Shown: in pieces, positions 1-4,744 of the stretch | Numbering within the stretch: the first letter of the stretch is position 1 | Layout: every line of letters begins with the position of its first letter | Source: a virus | IMG/VR virus record: IMGVR_UViG_3300030118_002112 | Coordinates: 1-24,455 of that record | Length of the DNA stretch: 24,455 bases | Strand: one strand, 5' to 3' | The notes under the pieces: generated by a model | The model's input: the letters and a program-made list of their open reading frames with translations, nothing else | Told to the model about the DNA's origin: nothing | Databases searched by the model: none | Translations under genes and position numbers: made by a program

Positions 1-809
1 CCAGCCAGGGTGCGCCATGATCCGTTTGCGGCTTTCAACAGATTCTGACTGATCTGCCATGACCGCACTGCTTCAGCATATGCCCGATCCAAAGCCTCTG
101 GTTTGAGCAAGTCACAGTTGTCGGCGTCGGCTATGTAGTAGCCAGACGCGGAGACAAACAGCAGTGACGGCGGCTCACCTGTAGCTTTGTTATAGACAGC
201 TTGCTGAATTTGTTGCTGCGCATTTGGCACCATGCCTTCCACCTTGGGTACGCGCCACGAGCGGGTGCCGTCTTTCTTAATTGGGTTGCGCAGGGGCGGC
301 TTGGCTTTGAGATCACACTGGATGCCGCCGCCGGAATAATCTTGATAGAGCATGATTGGCACATCAATCTTTGGCTCGTTGTGCCAGCGTTGATATTCAC
401 CTTCGATCATGTTGGCGTGTTTGAACGCCTCACGCACACCTTCTGCGGCGTGCAAAATCATGTCAGGAATATAGTCTTTGAACGCCTCAAACTCTTCAGC
501 GTCCTTGCCGTCATCCCAATCTCTTGGCTTGTATTTGTTGAAGCGCTGCATGGCCTCTGCAATGGCCTTGGTTTCTTCCATGCCATCTTGCTGACCAATC
601 AGCGGCTGATACTTGTCGAGGCCCAGTATTTTGTTTGCGCCGTCCTGCACAACGATGCCACACAGGGGGCGTGCTGCCATCGGCATCTTTACTTGCAAGT
701 GCCTACAATGCAGCTTCAAAACAAATTCCCATTTTGGTTGCGTAGCGCCAAATGCACTATCGTGTTTGGCGTTGAACTCTTCTCTGTACTCTACCGTTTC
801 TTGTGTCAT
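1..809 (-). CDS. RecB/Cas4-type PD-(D/E)XK nuclease, C-terminus beyond the window
   Basis: The minus strand is open from an ATG at 809 to the left edge (269 codons, no stop), so the C-terminus is missing. Visible features are an acidic-x-lysine motif, CDLKAK (D166, K168), after a glycine-rich turn, and a downstream QQAVY (Q202 to Y206) that matches the QxxxY motif of RecB/Cas4-like nucleases. The earlier catalytic acid may be D157 or D149. The cysteines do not form an obvious iron-sulphur set. Phages use such enzymes as exonucleases in recombination, replication or host DNA degradation; the role here is inferred. The gene diverges from the XRE gene at 899. An in-frame ATG at 814 hits a stop at once, so 809 is the only good start. 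The plus-strand reading frames over this stretch look like shadows. Confidence 0.8.
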   Translation of the reverse strand, partial: MTQETVEYREEFNAKHDSAFGATQPKWEFVLKLHCRHLQVKMPMAARPLCGIVVQDGANKILGLDKYQPLIGQQDGMEETKAIAEAMQRFNKYKPRDWDDGKDAEEFEAFKDYIPDMILHAAEGVREAFKHANMIEGEYQRWHNEPKIDVPIMLYQDYSGGGIQCDLKAKPPLRNPIKKDGTRSWRVPKVEGMVPNAQQQIQQAVYNKATGEPPSLLFVSASGYYIADADNCDLLKPEALDRAYAEAVRSWQISQNLLKAANGSWRTLA

Positions 810-898
810 AACATGCCTTATCGTGTCTAATCGTGTCAACTGTCAACACTAATTGCACACCAATTGACTATCTGTCAACAACAATGTAGAAAAAAAGG
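810..898. promoter_or_regulatory. divergent control region between nuclease and XRE gene
   Basis: This 89-base gap separates two divergent genes. It holds three TGTCAAC boxes (834-840, 841-847, 873-879) and a TCGTGTC direct repeat (821-827 and 831-837, ten bases apart). Read on the minus strand the boxes supply TTGACA -35 elements; the one at 846-841 is followed after 18 bases by GATAAG, a possible -10 for the nuclease gene. The same box recurs at 4767-4773 before the minus operon. Control by the XRE protein at 899 is inference. Confidence 0.5.
864..892 (+). promoter_or_regulatory. candidate promoter of the XRE gene, possibly giving a leaderless mRNA
   Basis: TTGACT (864-869), a 17-base spacer and TAGAAA (887-892) make a plausible sigma70-type promoter. 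Transcription would start at about 898-900, which is the ATG itself (899). The only purine-rich stretch, AAAAAAAGG, directly abuts the ATG, too close for a normal ribosome binding site. The -10 match is only moderate. Confidence 0.35.
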
Positions 899-1102
899 AT
901 GACGTTATCTGAGTATCTAAAATCAAAGAAGATCAGCCAGGCCAAGTTTGCTTATAAGTGCAACTTGTCAAGGGCCACTATTTGCCGAATACTCGACGGC
1001 AGTAGATATCCGTCGCCGGAGACCATGCGGCGTATCTTTTTGGCAAGTGATGGTGAGGTAAGGCCAAATGACTTTTTCAACGAGACCATGTCAAAACTGT
1101 GA
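899..1102 (+). CDS. small XRE/Cro-type helix-turn-helix regulator
   Basis: A 67-residue protein that is almost entirely one helix-turn-helix domain. Residues 12-36 fit the XRE pattern: ISQAKFA, then the recognition-helix stretch LSRATICRILDG, then SRYPSPETMRRI. The C-terminus, RPNDFFNE, resembles the end of many short phage Cro/CI-like proteins. It probably binds operators in the 810-898 region and controls its own and the divergent gene; the TGTCAAC boxes are the obvious candidate sites. The next gene starts inside this one (35-base overlap in another frame). No ribosome binding site is spaced normally before the ATG. Family confidence is good; whether it is a repressor or activator, and what it controls, is inferred. 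Confidence 0.8.
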   Translation: MTLSEYLKSKKISQAKFAYKCNLSRATICRILDGSRYPSPETMRRIFLASDGEVRPNDFFNETMSKL

Positions 1103-1256
1103 TGGCTCTGGCTGGGTGCGTGTAGCATCAAGTTGGGACGAGGGCGATGTCGTGCCTGACAGATGTTGGGAGTGCGACGGCACTGGCGAGTATCGTGTTT
1201 TTGATGATGAGTTTTATCAGGACTCCGACACCGACGCGCAGGGCGCTTTGAAGTGA
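1068..1256 (+). CDS. two-knuckle zinc-binding mini-protein (DnaJ-like CxxCxGxG)
   Basis: A 62-residue protein with two CxxCxGxG knuckles, CQNCDGSG (residues 8-15) and CWECDGTG (33-40), followed by a strongly acidic tail. Two such knuckles can hold one zinc ion, as in the central domain of DnaJ, but the J-domain and the other DnaJ parts are absent. It may be a small protein- or nucleic-acid-binding accessory. AGGTAAGG at 1056-1063 is a fair ribosome binding site for the ATG at 1068. The gene overlaps the XRE gene by 35 bases and shares GTGA with the next start, which suggests translational coupling. The exact function is unknown. Confidence 0.7.
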   Translation: MTFSTRPCQNCDGSGWVRVASSWDEGDVVPDRCWECDGTGEYRVFDDEFYQDSDTDAQGALK

Positions 1257-1639
1257 GTCGAATGTCACGCAACAAAGGCTCTGCGTTTGAGCGCTGGTGC
1301 GTGAACGAAATCAAGGACCATCTCGGCTATGAGAACGTGCGGCGCAATCTTTCTCAATATCAAGAGAAGGGCGGCGCAGATATCCTGATCCCGCATTGGT
1401 CGATTGAGTGTAAACGCTACGCTAAAGGCCCTGTGGGCGGCTCTGACGCCATGTGGGAGCAAGCTGTGGACTCCGCTGCCCTGCACAAGCTGTCGCCTTG
1501 TCTAATCGTAAAATATGACAGGCAAGAGCCAACCTGCCGCCTGTTTCTCTCCAGCGTCAATCCTGAGTTTAATGGCAGTGACGCAACGGTTCTCGTTTCT
1601 CTGCCAACTTGGTTCTATATCGTGCGAGAGGCTATTTAA
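1253..1639 (+). CDS. PD-(D/E)XK endonuclease, Holliday-junction-resolvase-like
   Basis: A 128-residue protein with the layout of small resolvase-type nucleases: NKGSAFERW with the N-terminal glutamate in the first helix, then GGADIL with the metal-binding aspartate, then IECKRY as the E-x-K motif. It is probably a structure-specific or Hjc-like DNA endonuclease acting on recombination or replication intermediates. I chose the GTG at 1253 because it overlaps the stop of the previous gene (GTGA). An in-frame ATG at 1262 is an equally possible start and would remove three residues. It lies in the same operon as the XRE gene and close to the other nuclease at the left edge. Fold class is confident; substrate is not. 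Confidence 0.8.
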   Translation: MSRMSRNKGSAFERWCVNEIKDHLGYENVRRNLSQYQEKGGADILIPHWSIECKRYAKGPVGGSDAMWEQAVDSAALHKLSPCLIVKYDRQEPTCRLFLSSVNPEFNGSDATVLVSLPTWFYIVREAI

Positions 1640-1642
1640 GAG

Positions 1643-2122
1643 ATGAGCCTGAAACTTGAGGTGCTGCCTATCACAATCAAAGAAGCAAACTCTTTTGTGG
1701 AAAACTTTCACCGTCATAATAAGCCGGTCAAAATTGGTTGCCGGTTTGCTCTTGGCGCATCATACGGTTCCGATCTAGTTGGAGTGGCAATTGTCGGTAG
1801 ACCCGTGGCTCGAATGTTGGATGATGATCTAACGGCTGAAATCAATCGAGTTTGTGTTTTAGATCATGCGCCAAAAAACACATGCAGTTTTCTTTATGGG
1901 AGATGTTGGCGAGTCTGGCAACAGATGGGCGGCAAAAGGATGGTTACTTATACGCTTCAAGAAGAGAGCGGGTCTTCTCTGCGAGGCGCGGGTTGGAGGG
2001 TTTTAGGAGAGGTAAAACCGCGAAAAGAACCTTGGTCTGGCCCGAATAGAGAAAGGCATTGGCAGCCGGTCTACGGTCAACTTAAATTTAGATGGGAACC
2101 AAGCTATGGCGATGCAGATTAG
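1643..2122 (+). CDS. XF1762 family phage protein (GNAT-like)
   Basis: A 159-residue protein that I recognise as the phage XF1762 family: an N-terminal FVENFHRHNKP motif, a GVAIVGRPVAR strand, INRVCVLDHAPKNTCSFLYGR, then TYTLQEESGSSLRGAGW. The pattern of arginine, cysteine and a late 'E-SGSSLRGAGW' element resembles an acetyltransferase-like fold, but no activity has been assigned to my knowledge. The ATG at 1643 lies three bases after the upstream stop, with a weak AAGAG before it, so coupling is likely. It is the last gene of the plus-strand early group and is followed by 269 bases without a gene. Family confidence is good, function unknown. Confidence 0.75.
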   Translation: MSLKLEVLPITIKEANSFVENFHRHNKPVKIGCRFALGASYGSDLVGVAIVGRPVARMLDDDLTAEINRVCVLDHAPKNTCSFLYGRCWRVWQQMGGKRMVTYTLQEESGSSLRGAGWRVLGEVKPRKEPWSGPNRERHWQPVYGQLKFRWEPSYGDAD

Positions 2123-2212
2123 GCCAGTATGTCCTACATTCTGTCCCTTGCCAGTCAACACGATCCATGATATTTAAGATTTGTTCTTAGCATTTGCCGT
2201 GCAGCAAACGAA

Positions 2213-2331
2213 GGCATTGCCTAGTAAGCATCGCAATGCCTACATGCTTTCCTTTTATTTATATAAAAAAAGGCATGGCTGAGTGCATCGCATAGCAGGC
2301 ATTGCTAAGGATCATTGCCGCGCAGCATTGC
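2213..2331. repeat. cluster of five GCATTGC/GCAATG boxes
   Basis: CATTGC or its complement occurs at 2215-2220, 2234-2239 (reverse), 2300-2305, 2313-2318 and 2326-2331. Four copies fit a longer form, RGCATTGC followed by a CTAG- or TAAG-like end. Two copies lie left and three right of the AT-rich palindrome at 2243-2277. A second cluster lies at 4937-4970. This could be a protein-binding array such as origin iterons or an operator; no function can be proven from sequence. Confidence 0.45.
2243..2277. other. AT-rich imperfect palindrome between the GCATTGC boxes
   Basis: CATGC (2243-2247) and GCATG (2273-2277) flank an AT-only core containing the perfect palindrome TTTATATAAA (2258-2267), bounded by CCTTTT and AAAAGG. 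It may be an easily melted site or a weak bidirectional hairpin. The whole span 2123-2359 otherwise shows no gene. Confidence 0.35.
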
Positions 2332-2359
2332 TAGAGCAACGCATTTCCTCCCTAAACTA

Positions 2360-2379
2360 AGAGGGGCTTTCGCCCCTCT
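2360..2379. terminator. bidirectional hairpin terminator between convergent operons
   Basis: GAGGGGC (2361-2367), loop TTTC, GCCCCTC (2372-2378), extended by an A-T pair, with a T-rich run CTCCTTTTCTCT after it on the plus strand. It lies between the end of the plus operon (2122) and the end of the minus operon (2392), so it can stop transcripts from both sides. Confidence 0.8.
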
Positions 2380-2391
2380 CCTTTTCTCTGG

Positions 2392-2637
2392 TCATGCAAT
2401 CCCCCACTCGTAAGCTGCTTGCTGCATGGCCGCCTGTAAAATGAGACGGTGCTTGTCTGTGCCTACCTTCACCGGGATGTCACGCATAAAATCCCGTTCA
2501 TTGCGTGTGTAGTGAATACGGTTCTTGATGGTAGACTCCTGCACCATCACGCGGCCCTTGTCGTCCAGACGAGCGCGGAAAGCGTAGGCTTTACCGAGAT
2601 GCCGGACTATCATCGGCTTCCAATCGTAATACATCAT
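2392..2637 (-). CDS. small phage protein of unknown function
   Basis: An 81-residue protein, last gene of the minus operon. It begins MMYYDWKPM and is rich in charged and aromatic residues (KNRIHYTRNERDF in the middle) with a C-terminal helix, LILQAAMQQAAYEW. I see no known motif, signal peptide or membrane segment. A longer in-frame reading up to 2685 exists, but the AGAAAGGATCAG cassette (2638-2655) places the start at 2637, and translation of the cassette itself would be required for the longer form. The stop lies 13 bases before the terminator stem (2360-2379). I do not recognise the family. Confidence 0.7.
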   Translation of the reverse strand: MMYYDWKPMIVRHLGKAYAFRARLDDKGRVMVQESTIKNRIHYTRNERDFMRDIPVKVGTDKHRLILQAAMQQAAYEWGIA

Positions 2638-2655
2638 CTTTCTGATCCTTTCTCT
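2638..2655 (-). promoter_or_regulatory. start-site cassette copy 1 (ribosome binding site)
   Basis: AGAGAAAGGATCAGAAAG read on the minus strand, directly before the ATG at 2637; AAAGGA ends eight bases before the start. AGAAAGGA is complementary to the extreme 3' end of proteobacterial 16S rRNA. It fixes this gene's start. Confidence 0.8.
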
Positions 2656-2656
2656 T

Positions 2657-2857
2657 TTACTTTTTGCGTGATACTCGCCAGCCAATCCTTGGCACCTTGT
2701 TGATGCTTACACTGCGGTTGCCGTGATACCAGCGCACACAGTCCTTGAAGCGCAGTGCCTCTATGTCTGTGTCGAAAAGCACCGACTCACCTATTTGCAT
2801 CTTTGCTGCCAAGTCTCCAGCTTCTGTGCGCGGTCTGCCAAACGTCGTTGCCTTCAT
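2657..2857 (-). CDS. small basic phage protein of unknown function
   Basis: A 66-residue protein with a basic N-terminus (MKATTFGRPR) and a basic C-terminus (RIGWRVSRKK) around an amphipathic middle, DIEALRFKDCVRWYHGN. The charge pattern would suit nucleic-acid binding, but there is no recognisable domain. The ATG at 2857 overlaps the stop of the upstream gene (ATGA) and follows cassette copy 2. Its own stop falls just before cassette copy 1, so gene and cassette alternate without spare bases. Function unknown; I do not recognise the family. Confidence 0.7.
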   Translation of the reverse strand: MKATTFGRPRTEAGDLAAKMQIGESVLFDTDIEALRFKDCVRWYHGNRSVSINKVPRIGWRVSRKK

Positions 2858-3099
2858 GTCTCTGATCCTTTCTCTGCATCAATAATGCGGCGCACTTTCT
2901 TGGAATGTCTGTGCTTGTGCAACAAAACACGCAACGCAACACAAGCGTCCTTGTTGTCCAAATCCTCTATGAAGTTTTCAATCTTCTCAACATGCCGTCG
3001 CCGCCTATTGTTCTCTATGTACTTTTCAAGATCGGGGTTATGCGGCAGACAATAGGTTACCATGCCGTTGCCATGAATTATCTTGGTGCCTCGTCTCAT
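2854..3099 (-). CDS. small basic phage protein with cassette-encoded EKGSET tail
   Basis: An 81-residue, strongly basic protein: MRRGTKIIHGNGMVTYCLPHNPDLEKY, then an arginine-rich stretch (NNRRRRHVEK) and helices ending HKHRHSKKVRRIIDA. Such a charge pattern is compatible with DNA or RNA binding, but no domain is recognised. The last six residues, EKGSET, are encoded by the start-site cassette of the next gene, and the stop overlaps that gene's ATG. The XRE-type gene upstream (3096-3296) ends in exactly the same six residues for the same reason. The start at 3099 follows cassette copy 3. Function unknown. Confidence 0.7.
   Translation of the reverse strand: MRRGTKIIHGNGMVTYCLPHNPDLEKYIENNRRRRHVEKIENFIEDLDNKDACVALRVLLHKHRHSKKVRRIIDAEKGSET
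2858..2875 (-). promoter_or_regulatory. start-site cassette copy 2, also coding
   Basis: AGAGAAAGGATCAGAGAC before the ATG at 2857, with AAAGGA eight bases from the start. It also encodes the C-terminal residues EKGSET of the upstream gene (2854-3099), so the same bases serve as codons and as ribosome binding site. Confidence 0.8.
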
Positions 3100-3296
3100 G
3101 TTTCTGATCCTTTCTCTGCTACCAGCTTGTCATAGACGCGCTGTGACTCCAGTAAAAGTGCTACAGGTTCCGGCACTTTTCGCTTGCCGCTTTCGTAGTA
3201 ATAAACAGCGTGCAGGCTTACACCTATACGCTTTGCCATTGCACCCTGAGACAGGCCCAGGCGCTGCCTTTCAGCTTTGAATTGTTCCGCTGTCAT
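3096..3296 (-). CDS. XRE-type helix-turn-helix protein
   Basis: A 66-residue single-domain regulator. Residues 13-40 fit the XRE helix-turn-helix well: LGLSQGAMAKRIGVSLHAVYYYESGKRKVPEP, including the Q of the first helix and the ESGKR turn. After a short helix it ends in EKGSET, encoded by the downstream gene's cassette, so the tail may be non-functional filler. It is a second, unrelated-length XRE protein beside the one at 899 and lies inside the minus operon, not at its head. Its upstream sequence AGAAAGGTATAGC is a degenerate cassette, and a strong hairpin lies just beyond (3318-3353), so it may be regulated separately. Targets unknown. Confidence 0.85.
   Translation of the reverse strand: MTAEQFKAERQRLGLSQGAMAKRIGVSLHAVYYYESGKRKVPEPVALLLESQRVYDKLVAEKGSET
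3100..3117 (-). promoter_or_regulatory. start-site cassette copy 3, also coding
   Basis: AGAGAAAGGATCAGAAAC before the ATG at 3099, AAAGGA eight bases from the start. In the upstream XRE-type gene the same bases encode EKGSET. Confidence 0.8.
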
Positions 3297-3317
3297 GCTA
3301 TACCTTTCTGGCTAGTG

Positions 3318-3353
3318 AAGGCAGGGGGTTTGCTGATCCTTTCCCCCTGCCTT
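3318..3353 (-). other. 11-bp hairpin with a start-site cassette in its loop
   Basis: AAGGCAGGGGG (3318-3328) pairs perfectly with CCCCCTGCCTT (3343-3353). The 14-base loop, on the minus-strand transcript, reads AAAGGATCAGCAAA, which is the core of the cassette used elsewhere as ribosome binding site. No start codon follows it closely. It lies between the stop at 3362 and the XRE-type start at 3296. It could be an attenuator, an RNA-processing site or a remnant of a lost gene. On the plus strand it is followed by TTTTCTCTC and could act as a terminator there. Confidence 0.65.
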
Positions 3354-3361
3354 TTCTCTCT

Positions 3362-3565
3362 CTATCGCTCTACAGGCTCAATGAAAGCGAAACCAGGGCC
3401 ATTGCCTTCTGGATCGCGTGAAAGGACAACGGCGATTTCCTCGCCGTCATCTGTGCGCATGATCAGCGCAGGCCACATATCTTCGTCATGGCCGCCGTCT
3501 TGCATTTCAAAGCCGATCACCTTGCAACCTACAAGTTGCCCAAAATATTTTTTATATGCGTCCAT
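3362..3565 (-). CDS. conserved-looking small acidic phage protein
   Basis: A 67-residue acidic protein: FGQLVGCKVIGFEMQDGG, then MWPALIMRTDDGEEIAVVLSRDPEGNGPGFAF. The alternating strand pattern and the DPEGNGPG element recall small phage proteins of unknown function that I have seen described only as hypothetical; that recognition is weak. No membrane segment. The start at 3565 is fixed by cassette copy 4. The upstream membrane-protein gene stops 19 bases before this ATG, and the cassette fills that gap. Confidence 0.7.
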   Translation of the reverse strand: MDAYKKYFGQLVGCKVIGFEMQDGGHDEDMWPALIMRTDDGEEIAVVLSRDPEGNGPGFAFIEPVER

Positions 3566-3583
3566 TATTCTGATCCTTTCTCT
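3566..3583 (-). promoter_or_regulatory. start-site cassette copy 4
   Basis: AGAGAAAGGATCAGAATA immediately before the ATG at 3565; AAAGGA is eight bases from the start, the same spacing as copies 1 to 3. Confidence 0.8.
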
Positions 3584-3584
3584 G

Positions 3585-3734
3585 TTAGCCTCTGATTAGG
3601 TCTAAGGGTGTGATGCAATAAGGGTGCGACCAATCATTTACCAGTGCGCAACCTGTAGCTATATTCAGCGCTAGGAAGGCCAGCAATAGGCCAACGCTTA
3701 GGGCTGTAATGGTGCCGATGATTATCCTGATCAT
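3585..3734 (-). CDS. 49-residue single-pass membrane protein
   Basis: MIRIIIGTITALSVGLLLAF followed by LALNIATGC forms one hydrophobic segment (about residues 2-30), then a short polar tail with two cysteines. It would sit in the inner membrane. The cysteine after the hydrophobic run does not make a convincing lipobox. The ATG at 3734 overlaps the stop of the upstream gene (ATGA), with GAGGTGG as ribosome binding site inside that gene, so it lacks the cassette. A longer in-frame reading to 3884 would add an arginine-rich stretch that is antisense-like shadow of the neighbouring gene. Function unknown; a tiny holin or membrane-signalling role is possible but unsupported. Confidence 0.6.
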   Translation of the reverse strand: MIRIIIGTITALSVGLLLAFLALNIATGCALVNDWSHPYCITPLDLIRG

Positions 3735-3922
3735 GCCACCACCTCGACGACCTTGGTTTCGACCTCGTAAAGCTCGGCAAACTCTTCTGCAAAGGCCTCG
3801 GCCCCCGCCTCTATGGTGTAGCGCAATGCGTCTCCGATCTCGCTTGTGCAGCCGAATTCGTCGTCTGATTTGCAGTAGCGCCACCCGAAACCGTCATTAG
3901 CCATGATGATATATTCCGTCAT
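3731..3922 (-). CDS. small acidic phage protein of unknown function
   Basis: A 63-residue protein, MTEYIIMANDGFGWRYCKSDD at the start and an acidic helical C-terminal half (GAEAFAEEFAELYEVETK). Overall it is strongly negative, which would suit a DNA mimic or an inhibitor of a host protein, but that is speculation. The start at 3922 follows cassette copy 5; the longer reading to 4009 overlaps the upstream gene and would have to translate through the cassette. Stop and next start overlap as ATGA. I do not recognise the family. Confidence 0.7.
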   Translation of the reverse strand: MTEYIIMANDGFGWRYCKSDDEFGCTSEIGDALRYTIEAGAEAFAEEFAELYEVETKVVEVVA

Positions 3923-3940
3923 TGTTCCTGATCCTTTCTT
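3923..3940 (-). promoter_or_regulatory. start-site cassette copy 5
   Basis: AAGAAAGGATCAGGAACA before the ATG at 3922; AAAGGA is nine bases from the start. The stop codon TAA of the upstream GP88-like gene (3939-3941) overlaps the first bases of the cassette. Confidence 0.8.
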
Positions 3941-4706
3941 AGTGAGTGATAAAGACAACAGGCTTTGACGCCTGCCAGCACAGGCCACATGCGCCGCAGT
4001 CAGGCGCAAGCGTCTCCTCGCCCTTCTTGGCTAGCTTGCCGGTGGCCTTGCTAATTTGTGTCGGGCATTTGAAAGCCTGTTTATCTGTGACAAGCTGTGC
4101 CGACCTAGCGTCGTCATATGACAGCGCGGCAAACTCTTGGCTGTAAGAGCCGGAGAAGCGCACAGCAAAGCGCATGCCGCATTCATTGCGCAGGGTGAGC
4201 AAAGCCTGCCCTATGGCACGCTCTTGGCTGTCCGTCGCGTCGGGTTGGTTGGCCGTGTATCCGTACACATGCAGCGCTGGAAACATGCCAAGCCACCTTG
4301 CCCATTGCGCGACGTATGCAACGGAAAAGAAGTCGCCAAGCACATGCAGACGCACAAGAAACCCTTTCGGGTGCTTGGCCTGATAGAAAGCTAAATCATC
4401 CTCTATCTGTGCAATCAGTGCGTCATCTGCCGCATAGCGTGTGGCGTTCATCATGTTGTTCCCATAGCAATCGCCCCAATGGATGCAGGAGCGGGGACAA
4501 GTCGCGCGTTCTTCCAGTGTCACGGTAAAGATAGGAAAGCCTGCCAGCTTGCCCTTGGTCACTCGCTTGCCTAGCTTGGTGTTGGTGCTTTTCTTCACCA
4601 CCCTTTCGCTTGCGGCCATACCGTCGGCCACACTCTTAGCGCGTAAGTCGTGATAGACACTGCGGCCAGCTATCACGGCCATTTCTGTTTTGGTCATCTG
4701 TTTCAT
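3939..4706 (-). CDS. GP88-like cysteine-rich phage protein
   Basis: A 255-residue protein resembling the phage 'gene product 88' family. Cysteines sit at C70-x3-C74-x5-C80 (ATCPRSCIHWGDCYG), C214, and C237-x2-C240-x2-C243 (CGACGLCW), which looks like a metal or iron-sulphur site. Between them are LVRLHVLGDFFS (residues 118-128), the tryptophan pair in AQWARW and the strand VYGYTA, all typical of the family as I remember it. The function of the family is not established. It heads the minus operon and is the largest member. The ATG at 4706 follows a variant cassette; a reading extending to 4994 would include noncoding repeats and a hydrophobic shadow, so I reject it. Confidence 0.65.
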   Translation of the reverse strand: MKQMTKTEMAVIAGRSVYHDLRAKSVADGMAASERVVKKSTNTKLGKRVTKGKLAGFPIFTVTLEERATCPRSCIHWGDCYGNNMMNATRYAADDALIAQIEDDLAFYQAKHPKGFLVRLHVLGDFFSVAYVAQWARWLGMFPALHVYGYTANQPDATDSQERAIGQALLTLRNECGMRFAVRFSGSYSQEFAALSYDDARSAQLVTDKQAFKCPTQISKATGKLAKKGEETLAPDCGACGLCWQASKPVVFITH

Positions 4707-4724
4707 AGTGTTTGATCCTTTGTC
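4707..4724 (-). promoter_or_regulatory. start-site cassette copy 6 (divergent)
   Basis: AAAGGATCAAACACT before the ATG at 4706, with AAAGGA nine bases from the start. The AGAG lead-in is lost (ACAAAGG), making this the least conserved of the full cassettes. It belongs to the first gene of the operon. Confidence 0.65.
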
Positions 4725-4744
4725 ATTGCTAGTGATAAAGAACC

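Noticed and set aside
201-830. Long plus-strand reading frame opposite the left nuclease
   Set aside because: Its protein has no domain pattern, while the minus strand is open over the whole stretch with clear nuclease motifs.
2123-2359. tRNA or small structured RNA in the gap
   Set aside because: No cloverleaf or T-loop sequence could be found; only short boxes and an AT-rich palindrome are present.
899-3296. Lysogeny switch like lambda cI/cro from the two XRE proteins
   Set aside because: The XRE genes are not adjacent or divergent to each other, and no integrase or attachment site is visible, so a switch cannot be claimed.
3735-3884. N-terminal extension of the 49-residue membrane protein
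   Set aside because: The extra part is arginine-rich shadow of the overlapping gene; the ATG at 3734 has GAGGTGG before it and the usual ATGA overlap.
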